Source of the DNA: Geobacter sp.
Lineage (GTDB): Bacteria > Desulfobacterota > Desulfuromonadia > Geobacterales > Geobacteraceae
Direction of reading: 5' to 3'
Assembly (NCBI GenBank): GCA_003314535.1
Contig: POSG01000001.1
Location: forward strand, 372,001 to 436,000
DNA: 64,000 nucleotides
Positions 1 through 7,980 of the stretch are shown one piece after another. Position 1 is the stretch's first letter. Every line of letters begins with the position of its first letter. The position numbers and the translations under genes are program-made. The notes under the pieces are model-generated. The model had not been told where the DNA came from, made no database searches, and was given only the letters and a program-made list of their open reading frames with translations.

Positions 1-279
1 AGATCCCAGCAGGATCCAGAAGAATCCCGGCCCCCAGCCGTACTGGGCGGCCAGCGTGGGGCCGATCAGTGGTCCCGCGCCGGCAATGGCGGCGAAGTGA
101 TGGCCGAAGACGACCCACTTGTTGGTCGGGACATAATCCTTTCCGTCATTGCAGGAAACCGCAGGCGGAATGTTGCGGTCGTCGAGCATCAGTACTTTGG
201 CGGCGATAAAGGCCGAGTAGTAGCGATACGACAAGGCAAGGACACAGAGAGCGGATACCAGCAGATAGATGACACTCAT
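1..279 (-). CDS. cstA: Carbon starvation protein A, N-terminal part (cut by window edge)
   Basis: The minus strand reads into the left edge and encodes the first 93 residues of a CstA-family peptide/pyruvate transporter of the inner membrane. It starts with a hydrophobic helix (residues about 3-20). This is followed by the family's signature stretch around residues 50-75 (PTNKWVVFGHHFAAIAGAGP, then LIGP). The ATG at 279 is preceded by an AAGAGG-like ribosome site. The rest of the gene lies outside the window. Confidence 0.9.
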   Translation of the reverse strand, partial: MSVIYLLVSALCVLALSYRYYSAFIAAKVLMLDDRNIPPAVSCNDGKDYVPTNKWVVFGHHFAAIAGAGPLIGPTLAAQYGWGPGFFWILLGS

Positions 280-365
280 GGATAAACCTCTTGTCAGAAG
301 GAAAACGGGATAGCCATTTCACGAAGGCCTGCAACCAGCGCGGAAGATCGGCGGGTGTGTCCCGT

Positions 366-443
366 TTATTCCTCGGAGATCATTTTTTTTACCAAACCGC
401 CATCGACGACCAGGTTCTGGCCGGTGACGAAGCCGGGAAAAAT
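366..443 (-). pseudogene. 3' remnant of a short-chain dehydrogenase (SDR)
   Basis: Minus-strand codons ending at a TAA at 366-368 encode a C-terminal tail with the SDR signature FVTGQNLVVDGG. That sequence forms the end of the Rossmann fold in classical SDRs such as FabG. Upstream of about position 443 the frame turns AT-rich and hits stops, and no other part of an SDR is visible. This is therefore a short gene fossil between cstA and the next gene, not a functional CDS. Confidence 0.6.
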
Positions 444-581
444 CTGAATATGAAAATTTACCTGTTTTTTTATAGGTTAATGGAAACAGCGCGTCAAGGG
501 GCTTCTCTCTCACGGTCCTCGGGGCAGAATTCTCTTGCCCCCAAAAATAAACCCTGTATATATGGAAAACCGCACCAGGAA

Positions 582-959
582 ATGAAAGATGAAAAGCAGT
601 CCGCCGCCGCTCTCGGCAAAACACTCGCCATTGCCACGATGGCGGCTTCTCTCGGCATGTCCCTGGGAGTCCCGGTGGGCGATGTTCTGGCCGCCGACGA
701 GAAATTGGACAATCCTTCCGCAATTTCCCACCAGGACAAGCACACCATGGCATCAAAGCAGTTGAAAATCTCCCCCCAGTCAAAACTGTCCGGCCAGGTC
801 AAACTGTCGACCCAGTCCAAGCTGCCGGAACAATCCAGGGTGTCGAACCAGTTCAAGTTTTCCAACCAGTCGAAACTCTCGAAACAAGGCAAGGTGGAGT
901 CTTCGCAGCTGAAGATCGATTCTTCGAAAGCAACTGGTGGATCAAGTGCGGCCCGCTAA
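582..959 (+). CDS. Secreted or exported protein with degenerate heptapeptide repeats, unknown function
   Basis: This 125-residue protein starts at the ATG at 582, which is preceded by AGGA; the longer open frame upstream has no ribosome site. A likely signal or anchor segment spans residues 10-38, with hydrophobic Ala/Met-rich sequence ending near VLAADE. Residues about 55-110 consist of a degenerate repeat of the type (S/N)QxKLS, where Gln, Lys and Ser/Phe alternate every 6-8 residues. The tail is Ser/Gly/Ala-rich. The composition suggests an exported low-complexity protein. I do not recognise a family, and no operon partner is evident. Confidence 0.6.
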   Translation: MKDEKQSAAALGKTLAIATMAASLGMSLGVPVGDVLAADEKLDNPSAISHQDKHTMASKQLKISPQSKLSGQVKLSTQSKLPEQSRVSNQFKFSNQSKLSKQGKVESSQLKIDSSKATGGSSAAR

Positions 960-1073
960 GTGTTGTCCGTCCTGAAACTCCCGGTAATGGCTTACAAAGT
1001 CCGGAATTTCCGGTTTGAAACCACGTAAAGGTATTTTAAAAGCCATTTCAATCTCCCGGATGTCAGGTAAAAT

Positions 1074-2474
1074 TTGTGCATGGCTCGTATGGTTCCGCTC
1101 GAACTTATCATACTCCTGTCCTTTGCCGTTTCCGGCCTGCTTTCCGGATGCGCAACACTGCCCGACACCTCAAAAATCATCGCCGACATCCAACCTGACC
1201 ACAGGCCGCCCAGGATCGCATCCTCACGGGGACTGCTTTCTCCCCAGCAAAGCAAGCAAATTCTCGGCCGACTTAAATCTTCCGTTGAGCCGACGGATAT
1301 CCTGAATAACCATCTTTCCGTGATGGAAGTACTGAGCGGGAAACCCATCGTCAAGGGCAACAAGGTCGAACTTCTGATCGACGGTCCCGCGACCTACGCT
1401 GCCATGTTCAAGGCCATTGAAAACGCCAGAAACCACGTAAACATGGAAACATATATTTTCGAGGACGACGAAACGGGGCGCAAGCTCGCCGATCTCCTGG
1501 TCCGGAAACAACAGGAAGGGGTCCAGGTGAATCTCATCTATGACAGCGTCGGAAGCATCACAACCCCGCCCGCCTTTTTCCAGGCACTGAGCGACAAAGG
1601 AGTGTCGGTGCTGGAATACAACCCGGTCAATCCGCTGAAGGCACGCAGGAAATGGCGCCTGACACGCCGCGACCACAGGAAGATCCTGGTGGTGGACGGC
1701 AGCATCGCCATAACCGGCGGGGTCAACATAAGCCATGTTTATTCGAGCATGTTCTTCGGCAATGAAACCAGGGGCACAAGCGAAATACCTTGGAGGGACA
1801 CCGACGTACTCATCGAAGGGCCCGTCGTTGCCCAGTTCCAGGAACTGTTCTTCAACACGTGGAAATGGCAGAAGGGGCCGGAGATCCGGGACCGGGACTA
1901 CTTCCCCGAACTGGACGCCAAGGGTTCGGACCTTGTGCAGGTGATCCAGAGTTCGCCGGGAGAAAAGCGGCGCACGACTTTCATCATGTACTTGTCAGGC
2001 ATCATGTCCGCAGAACGCACGATCCATCTGACAAATTCTTACTTCGTCCCTGACCGGCAGATGGTGAATGCCCTTACCGAAGCTGCAAAAAGCGGTGTCG
2101 ACGTAAAACTGATCCTTCCCAGGAACAGCGATTCGCAACTGGCCATGAACGCCGGCAGGTACTACTACGAAGAACTTCTGGAGGCAGGGGTTAAATTGTA
2201 CGAACTCGGGAATGCCCTGCTCCACGCCAAAACCGCGGTTATCGATGAGGTCTGGTCGACTGTCGGATCCACAAACATGGACTTCCTGAGCTTTTCCACC
2301 AACAACGAAGTGAACGCAATCATCCTGAGCAGCCGTTTTGCAGCCGAAATGGAAGACATGTTTTCCCGGGACCTGGAGCAATCGGATATCATTACGAAGG
2401 AAAAATGGGATAAAAGGCCCATTAGTGACAGGATAAGGGAATGGTTCGCACATCTGTTCTCACGCTTGCTATGA
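1074..2474 (+). CDS. Phospholipase D / cardiolipin synthase-family lipoprotein
   Basis: The 466-residue protein carries two HKD motifs. The first is HRKILVVD near residue 201, followed by a Gly-Gly turn. The second is HAKTAVID near residue 384, followed by GSTNMD. This is the paired catalytic arrangement of PLD-type phosphatidyltransferases such as cardiolipin synthases. The N-terminus has a hydrophobic stretch ending in LLSGCA, a lipobox, so the protein is probably a lipoprotein facing the periplasm. Start choice is uncertain: the TTG at 1074 lies 6 nt behind an AGG, while the ATG at 1080 is also possible. Whether it makes cardiolipin or cleaves phosphodiesters cannot be decided here. Confidence 0.85.
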   Translation: MCMARMVPLELIILLSFAVSGLLSGCATLPDTSKIIADIQPDHRPPRIASSRGLLSPQQSKQILGRLKSSVEPTDILNNHLSVMEVLSGKPIVKGNKVELLIDGPATYAAMFKAIENARNHVNMETYIFEDDETGRKLADLLVRKQQEGVQVNLIYDSVGSITTPPAFFQALSDKGVSVLEYNPVNPLKARRKWRLTRRDHRKILVVDGSIAITGGVNISHVYSSMFFGNETRGTSEIPWRDTDVLIEGPVVAQFQELFFNTWKWQKGPEIRDRDYFPELDAKGSDLVQVIQSSPGEKRRTTFIMYLSGIMSAERTIHLTNSYFVPDRQMVNALTEAAKSGVDVKLILPRNSDSQLAMNAGRYYYEELLEAGVKLYELGNALLHAKTAVIDEVWSTVGSTNMDFLSFSTNNEVNAIILSSRFAAEMEDMFSRDLEQSDIITKEKWDKRPISDRIREWFAHLFSRLL

Positions 2475-3008
2475 TCCCCTGCGAAAACGGGGAGGCAAAC
2501 ATTGCTACCGCGGCACGGGTGACGGCCATGCGGCTCAATGCGCAGCCAGACATATCAGCCTCATGCCTGAAGACATTCTCCGGCTCATTACAGGGAGCTC
2601 ATGTTAAAAGCATTCCAACGGTTCAGGTGACAAACGCCGTCTCGGGCCGGGCTTCCTCCCCCCCCTGTTTTTTCACCTTTTTCTCCGCAGTTATCCACTT
2701 CGCATCAACTTTGCAGGAATGGGCGGAATAAAGCGCTCGATGACTTGCTATTTCTCAGCCACAAAAAACTATTGACACGATATTTCAACTACTTGCAAGT
2801 GATGCCCATCCGTTGTGCATATTGCAGAAGTGCTTGAGGATACGTGGTAATTTTCAGTGTTATCCACAGATGGGGACCAGTTATCCACATCAGCCGTGGA
2901 TAGTTTATTTCTTCATGAAAAACGGGCCGACAAGGTCGATCACTTCCGTCTCGTCACGACAGCGGAAATCATGCAAACCGGACCAGGAATGGGCATTTCC
3001 ATAAAATA
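2475..3008. other. Intergenic region of 534 bp containing a DnaA-box cluster
   Basis: No convincing gene was found on either strand. The stretch holds two perfect TTATCCACA sequences (2860-2868 and 2881-2889), one single-mismatch copy (2691-2699), a further mismatched box on the other strand (2895-2903), and an A/T-rich stretch at about 2750-2800. Confidence 0.5.
2691..2903. promoter_or_regulatory. Cluster of DnaA-box-like sequences
   Basis: TTATCCACA occurs exactly at 2860-2868 and 2881-2889. TTATCCACT lies at 2691-2699, and the reverse-strand CTATCCACG at 2903-2895. The first three are in the same orientation. Such clusters bind DnaA at origins, titration sites (datA-like) or regulated promoters. 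No dnaA, dnaN or parAB gene is nearby, so a titration or regulatory role is as likely as an origin. Confidence 0.45.
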
Positions 3009-3359
3009 CTAATCCAGTCGTTTCTCAAGAAATTCCTGCAGGGCGGCTGCATTATTGTGCTCAAGGTCGTGAGAGCTGAAGAGCAGTGTTATGTCGCCGC
3101 CATGAGCCGCGTCCAGAAATTCCTGCCAGGCATCGGGGTTCTTTTCCAGTTCGGCGAAATAGCGGCAGCGGAACTCGTCCCACTTTGCAGGGTCGTGCCC
3201 GAACCAGCGTCGCAAATCATCACTCGGCGCAGCTTCCTTCACCCAGCCGTCCATATGCAGTTGCTCTTTTTTAACGCCCCTCGGCCAAAGACGCTCCACA
3301 AGAAAACGGCGGCCGTCTCGAGGGTCAGGCGGATCATAGACGCGCTTAAGCTTGACCAT
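3009..3359 (-). CDS. DUF488 (YeaO-like) protein
   Basis: This 116-residue protein matches the DUF488 family, with the start KLKRVYDPPD, then RFLVERLWPRGVKK, a WFGHDPAKWDEF block and a C-terminal LLFSSHDLEHNNA block. The ATG at 3359 is chosen because GGAGG sits 5 nt upstream; the open frame extends further but without a ribosome site. It lies 28 nt downstream of the selenothioredoxin gene on the same strand and may share its transcript. The biochemical function of the family is not established. Confidence 0.85.
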   Translation of the reverse strand: MVKLKRVYDPPDPRDGRRFLVERLWPRGVKKEQLHMDGWVKEAAPSDDLRRWFGHDPAKWDEFRCRYFAELEKNPDAWQEFLDAAHGGDITLLFSSHDLEHNNAAALQEFLEKRLD

Positions 3360-3387
3360 GCATGCCTCCGTAACGGGCTGCCACAAC

Positions 3388-3831
3388 TCACTGATGCTGC
3401 CGGAGCCAGGATATCATCGCTTCAGCGGGCCGGGCACCTTCAATTCGGTCAACCTCTTTTCCATTCCTGAGCAGCAGTACCACCGGGACGCCACTCACCC
3501 CGAAACGGGAAGAAAGTGCAGGGTTCTCATCTGCATCCACCTGAACGACCGCAGCCTCTCCGGCCAGCTTTTCGGCTAATGTTCGCACCGCCGGTGCGAA
3601 TGAGGTGCAGTGCGGTCACCAGGGCACCCAGAATTCCACGAGCACGGGACCTGGGTACGAGCTGACGAAACTGTCGAAGTTGTGTTCGCTCAGTTGCTGC
3701 GGATGACAGTACAGCGGCGGCAATATCGCTTTGCAATTGCCGCAGAGCCCCCTCAGCCCTTCCTTCTCGGCCGGTATGCTGTTTCCGGTTCCGCATGACG
3801 GGCATTTTATGATGTATGAAGTCATTGACAT
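3388..3831 (-). CDS. Thioredoxin (Trx2-like), probable selenoprotein read through an in-frame TGA
   Basis: A single frame from the ATG at 3831 (preceded by GAGG) to the stop at 3388 would encode 147 residues, with one TGA at 3618-3616. The N-terminus has the Trx2-type zinc ribbon (CPSC at 10-13, CGNC at 30-33). Then follow VLVEFWVPW, the TGA at codon 72, and PHC. The TGA therefore falls exactly on the first cysteine of the CxxC redox site, giving UPHC. After it the fold continues normally: VDADENPALSSRFGVSGVP includes the cis-proline, then VVLLLRNG. No frameshift is needed. A perfect 8-bp hairpin begins 15 nt after the TGA (see the SECIS entry). Thioredoxin-like selenoproteins are known in this phylum. 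A nonsense mutation is the alternative, but the intact downstream frame and hairpin argue against it. Confidence 0.8.
3582..3600 (-). promoter_or_regulatory. SECIS-like hairpin for selenocysteine insertion
   Basis: On the minus strand TTCGCACC-GGC-GGTGCGAA forms an 8-bp perfect stem. It starts 15 nt after the in-frame TGA, so the apical loop lies about 24 nt downstream. The loop begins with G. This agrees with the general bacterial SECIS pattern: a hairpin inside the coding region, loop roughly 16-37 nt after UGA, G at the start of the loop. SelB binding is inferred. Confidence 0.65.
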
Positions 3832-4108
3832 AACTACCTCGCAAGCTGTGGCCAGGCTTTGCTCATGGTGATTATTCCACAGGCAAAACGATCAAAACCT
3901 AAATTATCAAGTGTACTGCCGCCAGGAACGTATGATATTTAAATATAGCAAACCACTCCACATTATCAATTGCGGCCCAATATTGCCCCGAAGCCTTCAA
4001 GACCCGGAATTACGTGATTGCCCAGTGGGGAATGCAAGGTGATTGAATGCTCGCGCCTGACGGGACACTCGGCAAGGAAAAGAAAAAGAGGAAGCGACAA
4101 CCAGATGT

Positions 4109-6022
4109 TCATCGCTGCGGCATGTCGAGTTCAATTCTGAACCGGGCCCCTTGATCTGCGTTTGCTACGGTCAGGACACCGCCCATATTTCTCTCGATGA
4201 TGTTTTTGGACATGTAGAGCCCGACCCCGGAACTACAGCCGGGCTCCCTGGTCGAAAAATAGAGCTCGAAGACCTTGCCGATAATCGGTTCCGGAATACC
4301 TCCGGCATTGTCCATGATGGTTACAACGGCACGATTGCTCTCTGCAAAAGCCTTTATAGTCACAATCGGATTTTCCACCCCCCTGGCACTCACTGCATCC
4401 CGCGTATTGGTAAGGATGTTAAGCAGCACCTGAGTGTATTCGTTCGGGAAACCGATCGCAGCCATTTCAGGATCGGCTTCGAGCTCTACTCTGATGCGGT
4501 GAAACTTCAAAGCCGGCGCTATGAATGTGAGGGCCTGGTCTATGGAATCCTTTATGTTGAACTCTTTTCTTTCCTTATCCGGCCGGTAAAAATTCCTGAA
4601 GACGTCTATCGTCTGGGACATATGTTCAAGCAGCGAGATTGCCGTGCCAACGGCTTCTTCGACGCTCTCATCCGACATCGCGTTATTTGACCAGGAATCT
4701 GCCACATCCTGAACAATCAGGGACAGTGAAGTGATCGGCTGCTTCCACTGATGGGCGATATGATCCAGCATTTCTCCCATGGCGGCCTGGCGATTCTGCT
4801 GGACCAGGACAATGTCCTTCTGCCGGTTCTTCGCCACTTCCTCATGAACTCTTTTCTCCAGGGTGTCGTTCAGTTCCTCCAGCAGTCCCTTCTTTTGTTT
4901 CAGCTGTTCCTCGGCCCTTTTGCGAACGGATATTTCGCGCTGCAGCAGTTTATTGGCAGAGGTCAATTCCGACGTACGCTCCGACACTCGCAGTTCCAGC
5001 TCGTCGCGTGCATCCCGCAGTTCTGTCTCCATGCGCTTGCGCTCAGCCAGTTCCTTTTCCAGCTCTCCGGTCCTCAGGCTGACCTTCCTTGCAAGGGTCC
5101 TGTTCCACACCATAATTCCCGACATCAGCAGAATCACCGTGGCAAAAGTGGCAATCAACGAGGTCTGGAATACCTTGCTGGTGAACAGGGACCTGGTTTC
5201 CAACGGAATCCATTTCCGGTAAATGGATTTTTTCTCATCCGCGCCAATCTGCTCCAGGCCCTTCGCCAGGACGCGGTTCAGGATCGGCCAGTCCTTGCGC
5301 GAAGCGAATGCCATCCTGTAGGTATAGCCGGAATCTCCAATGACGCGAAGGTTCGTTATTCCCTCCCTTTCAATGTAATATGACGCTGTTGCAAGATTTT
5401 CCACGAAAGCGTCGCTGGTGCCGAACGATGCTTTTCGCAGTGCCGTCTGCACATCCGCCACCACATCAAGATTCACCTCGGGGTAATTTCTGGCGATGTA
5501 TTCGTGAACGGCATAACCGGAAACCACGGAAACCTTCATCCCCTTCAGGTTTGCCATGGTTAGCGGAACCTTGACCTTCTCGCGGGCAATGATCGCTGCC
5601 GGCAATTCCATGTAAGGGGCTGTAAACAGGGCATATTGAATTCGCTGCGGGGTTTCTGAGGCTGCAAAAAAATCGATCCGCCTGGTCCTGGCGAAGTTTA
5701 TGACCTCATCCCAGTTCCTCAAGCGGACGACCTGGAAACGTATGTCGAGTTTTTTCTCGACAAGGGCCAGAATATCAGCCGTAATACCGTTGTACCTGCC
5801 AGTGCTGTCGAAATATTCGGTGGGTGGGAAATCAGGGTCCGGTGCGAAGCGGATTACCGGATGGGCATGGAGCCAAGCCCTTTCTTCCGCGGAGAGAGGA
5901 TCGAGATCGTTGCCCGGAAATTGCAGCGCAAAAAAAGCCAGTACGGCCAGCGGAACAAAGATTGCCGCAACCAGAAGCCAATTGAAACGTTTAGCAATGG
6001 CAGCAATGATACCCGGCATCAT
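4109..6022 (-). CDS. BvgS-like hybrid: periplasmic solute-binding domain plus histidine kinase
   Basis: The 637-residue sensor has a membrane helix at residues 13-33. Residues about 45-275 form a bacterial extracellular solute-binding domain (SBP_bac_3 type; IRFAPDPDFPPTEYFD, later AFASRKDW). A second helix lies near 285-307 and a long coiled coil near 315-415. The kinase core has an H-box with HQWKQPI near residue 425, an N-box NILTNTRDAV near 538, and a GVGLYMSKNIIE G-box near the end. No receiver domain is fused and no response regulator is adjacent, so its partner is unknown. The ligand is probably a small polar solute such as an amino acid, by family. The ATG at 6022 has a GGAGGTGAAT site upstream. 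Confidence 0.88.
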   Translation of the reverse strand: MMPGIIAAIAKRFNWLLVAAIFVPLAVLAFFALQFPGNDLDPLSAEERAWLHAHPVIRFAPDPDFPPTEYFDSTGRYNGITADILALVEKKLDIRFQVVRLRNWDEVINFARTRRIDFFAASETPQRIQYALFTAPYMELPAAIIAREKVKVPLTMANLKGMKVSVVSGYAVHEYIARNYPEVNLDVVADVQTALRKASFGTSDAFVENLATASYYIEREGITNLRVIGDSGYTYRMAFASRKDWPILNRVLAKGLEQIGADEKKSIYRKWIPLETRSLFTSKVFQTSLIATFATVILLMSGIMVWNRTLARKVSLRTGELEKELAERKRMETELRDARDELELRVSERTSELTSANKLLQREISVRKRAEEQLKQKKGLLEELNDTLEKRVHEEVAKNRQKDIVLVQQNRQAAMGEMLDHIAHQWKQPITSLSLIVQDVADSWSNNAMSDESVEEAVGTAISLLEHMSQTIDVFRNFYRPDKERKEFNIKDSIDQALTFIAPALKFHRIRVELEADPEMAAIGFPNEYTQVLLNILTNTRDAVSARGVENPIVTIKAFAESNRAVVTIMDNAGGIPEPIIGKVFELYFSTREPGCSSGVGLYMSKNIIERNMGGVLTVANADQGARFRIELDMPQR

Positions 6023-6472
6023 TCACCTCCATGGATCTGGATCAGCCTGGCCAAATCCAATAATCTCTCTGCGCGATGTTCCGGGCAGGAAATGATAAAA
6101 CCTTTTCACCAACACATATTAATTTATTTTTGTCAAGTTTCAACACTTGTCCCCTCACCAGCAAAACCCGGGAAATTATTCAGCGGGGTTTTGCAGAAGG
6201 GCTCGGAGAACGCAGCAATGTATTGTATTGTTTTTTTTCAATCCCATTAAACACTTCGGAACTATCCACCAAACAAAAGGTTGCTGATTCCTTTCATTTC
6301 CAGCATGCAAATCGTATAGCTTACTTTTGGGGAATAGATTCGAAACACTTTGTCTTTGATGTCGCTGAAAACAAGAACGGGGACGGTTCTTCAATATGCT
6401 GCGCAGCATAAATCGAATCCGCCCCCGTGTTCCCTGGATATCGAGCCTGCGTCTGCATGCTCCGTACAATCC
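6023..6472. other. Intergenic region of 450 bp, no gene seen
   Basis: This is AT-rich sequence between the sensor kinase start and the end of the S1 gene. Reading frames here are short and lack coding character. It contains a 16-bp perfect palindrome at 6395-6410 and, just before it, an AGAAC...GTTCT inverted repeat around GGGGACG (6374-6390). Similar GGGGACGGTTC-type sequences often accompany REP elements. Confidence 0.4.
6395..6410. repeat. Perfect 16-bp palindrome, REP-like context
   Basis: TATGCTGCGCAGCATA is fully self-complementary and lies 63 nt downstream of the S1-domain gene's stop. With the adjacent inverted repeat at 6374-6390 it may form the 3' end structure of that transcript or be part of a REP-like element. 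No U-tract follows, so a classical terminator is not supported. Confidence 0.35.
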
Positions 6473-7681
6473 CTACTTTTTCTTTTTCGACTTGGCCTGC
6501 AGCATCTCGCCCAATGTACCCATCCCCTTCGGGGCCTCGCCGGACTTGCGCCGGTATTCGGCTATCGACGCCTCTTCCTCGTCAGCTGCGCGGGCCGCGC
6601 CCGCAAGGGCCAGGGAAAGCCGGCGGTTGGCCCGGTCGAAGCTCTCGACCTTGACCTCGACGCTGTCACCTTCCTGCAGCACTTCACGGGGATGATTGAT
6701 CCGCTTTCCCGCTCCGAGCCTGGAGATGTGAATAAGCCCGTCCACACCGTCCGAAAGGGTGACGAACGCGCCAAAGGGCGCCAGGCGCGCCACTTTGCCG
6801 GTGTGGAACGATCCTTCCGGATACATCTCGGCAACCTTTTCCCAGGGATCGGCCATTGCATCCTTGAGACTCAGGGATATCCTTTCCTTTTCCCGGTCTA
6901 TGGCTTTTATCACCACCTGCACCTGCTGACCGACGCTCAAAACATCGCGAACATCCTTGACACGGCTCCAGCCGAGCTCAGACATGGGTACCAGACCTTC
7001 AATCCCCCCGATATCGACAAAGGCCCCGAAGTCCCTCAACGAGGTGACAGAGCCGTTGACCGTCATGCCTTCGGCGATGGCCGCAAGAGATTCTTCCCGG
7101 GCCCTTTGCTGCTCTTCCTCCAGCAGGACGCGGCGGGAGACGACGATGTTACGGCCGTTTTCACCGTAATCCGTGATCCGGAATTCCAGCCGGCTTCCGA
7201 CGAGCGACTCGGGATTGTCGACGCGGCGCAGGGACATCTGCGAAAAAGGGCAGAAAGCGCGGGTAGTGCCGGCCAGCTTGACCTCGTAGCCACCCTTGAT
7301 CTCCTTCTCCACCAGGCCCTCCACCGGAACGCCCGCCTGCCAGGCCTCCTCCAGCTGGGCACTGCCGGCCGCGCCACCGCCGATCCGGGTGGTGAAGCGC
7401 ATTTCACCATGGCGGGACGAAAGGAAATAGGCCACTATCTCGACCCCCTCCTTGACCGTCAGGTTGCCGTCCAGGTCCAGGAACTCCTTCAGGTCGACGA
7501 CGCCTTCCCCCTTGTGGCCGGTATCGATAAAAAGCCATTCCCCACTGATCTTGAGGACCCGCGCAGTCACCTTCTGGCCGGGATTCAGTCTGCCGCTTTG
7601 CTCGCCAAGGCTCTTCTCCAGCAGTTCGGCAAAACTCTCTTCTTCTTCGAAAGTCTCGTCAAGCTCATCTTTCTTTGACAT
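6473..7681 (-). CDS. S1 RNA-binding domain protein (RpsA-like, four S1 repeats)
   Basis: The 402-residue protein has an acidic N-terminus, about four S1-type OB folds and a Lys-rich tail (KSKKKK). The third S1 unit (about residues 208-285) is canonical, with GSVTSLRDFGAFVDIGG, then GLVPMSELGW, then SLSLKDA. The fourth (about 290-365) contains GKVARLAPFGAFV and GLIHISRLG. The first two (about 35-110 and 115-190) are more degenerate. Such proteins bind RNA and resemble ribosomal protein S1 but are shorter. A specific function is not deducible. The ATG at 7681 has AAGGGATAAACC upstream. Confidence 0.88.
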   Translation of the reverse strand: MSKKDELDETFEEEESFAELLEKSLGEQSGRLNPGQKVTARVLKISGEWLFIDTGHKGEGVVDLKEFLDLDGNLTVKEGVEIVAYFLSSRHGEMRFTTRIGGGAAGSAQLEEAWQAGVPVEGLVEKEIKGGYEVKLAGTTRAFCPFSQMSLRRVDNPESLVGSRLEFRITDYGENGRNIVVSRRVLLEEEQQRAREESLAAIAEGMTVNGSVTSLRDFGAFVDIGGIEGLVPMSELGWSRVKDVRDVLSVGQQVQVVIKAIDREKERISLSLKDAMADPWEKVAEMYPEGSFHTGKVARLAPFGAFVTLSDGVDGLIHISRLGAGKRINHPREVLQEGDSVEVKVESFDRANRRLSLALAGAARAADEEEASIAEYRRKSGEAPKGMGTLGEMLQAKSKKKK

Positions 7682-7980
7682 GGTTTATCCCTTCTACATG
7701 GAAATAGTTTCTCCAAGCATACCGTGCCGTTCTGCGGCTCAGGGGCAGGAAGCGGCGTCCTTCCCGGCAATGGCAAGGAAAGGGAATAATATTACATTGG
7801 GAAAGGAAATACTACATGATTTCATGCTGTCACGCAGGTTCACGAAATGGCAGCAGGACATATCCCGTTTTTCTTGAAGCGCCTGCAGCAGTCTGCCATT
7901 TATCCTGAAATGGCGGGTCATGAACTCCAACAGAAGCCCAACACTCCGTTTTTTGCTTAAAGTGTTTCCGGGAACGAACG
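7682..7980. other. Intergenic region of 299 bp, no gene seen
   Basis: This separates the S1 gene start from the OmpA-like gene's stop. No frame on either strand has convincing coding character, and no strong terminator hairpin was identified. Confidence 0.4.

Noticed and set aside
3388-3831. Two separate small genes (66 and 71 aa) or a frameshifted pseudogene
   Set aside because: The two halves are in the same frame, separated by a single TGA at the catalytic position, with a SECIS-like hairpin. Read-through as selenocysteine explains it better.
6350-7678. 442-aa plus-strand frame opposite the S1-domain gene
   Set aside because: Full-length shadow of a gene with clear S1 repeats on the minus strand.
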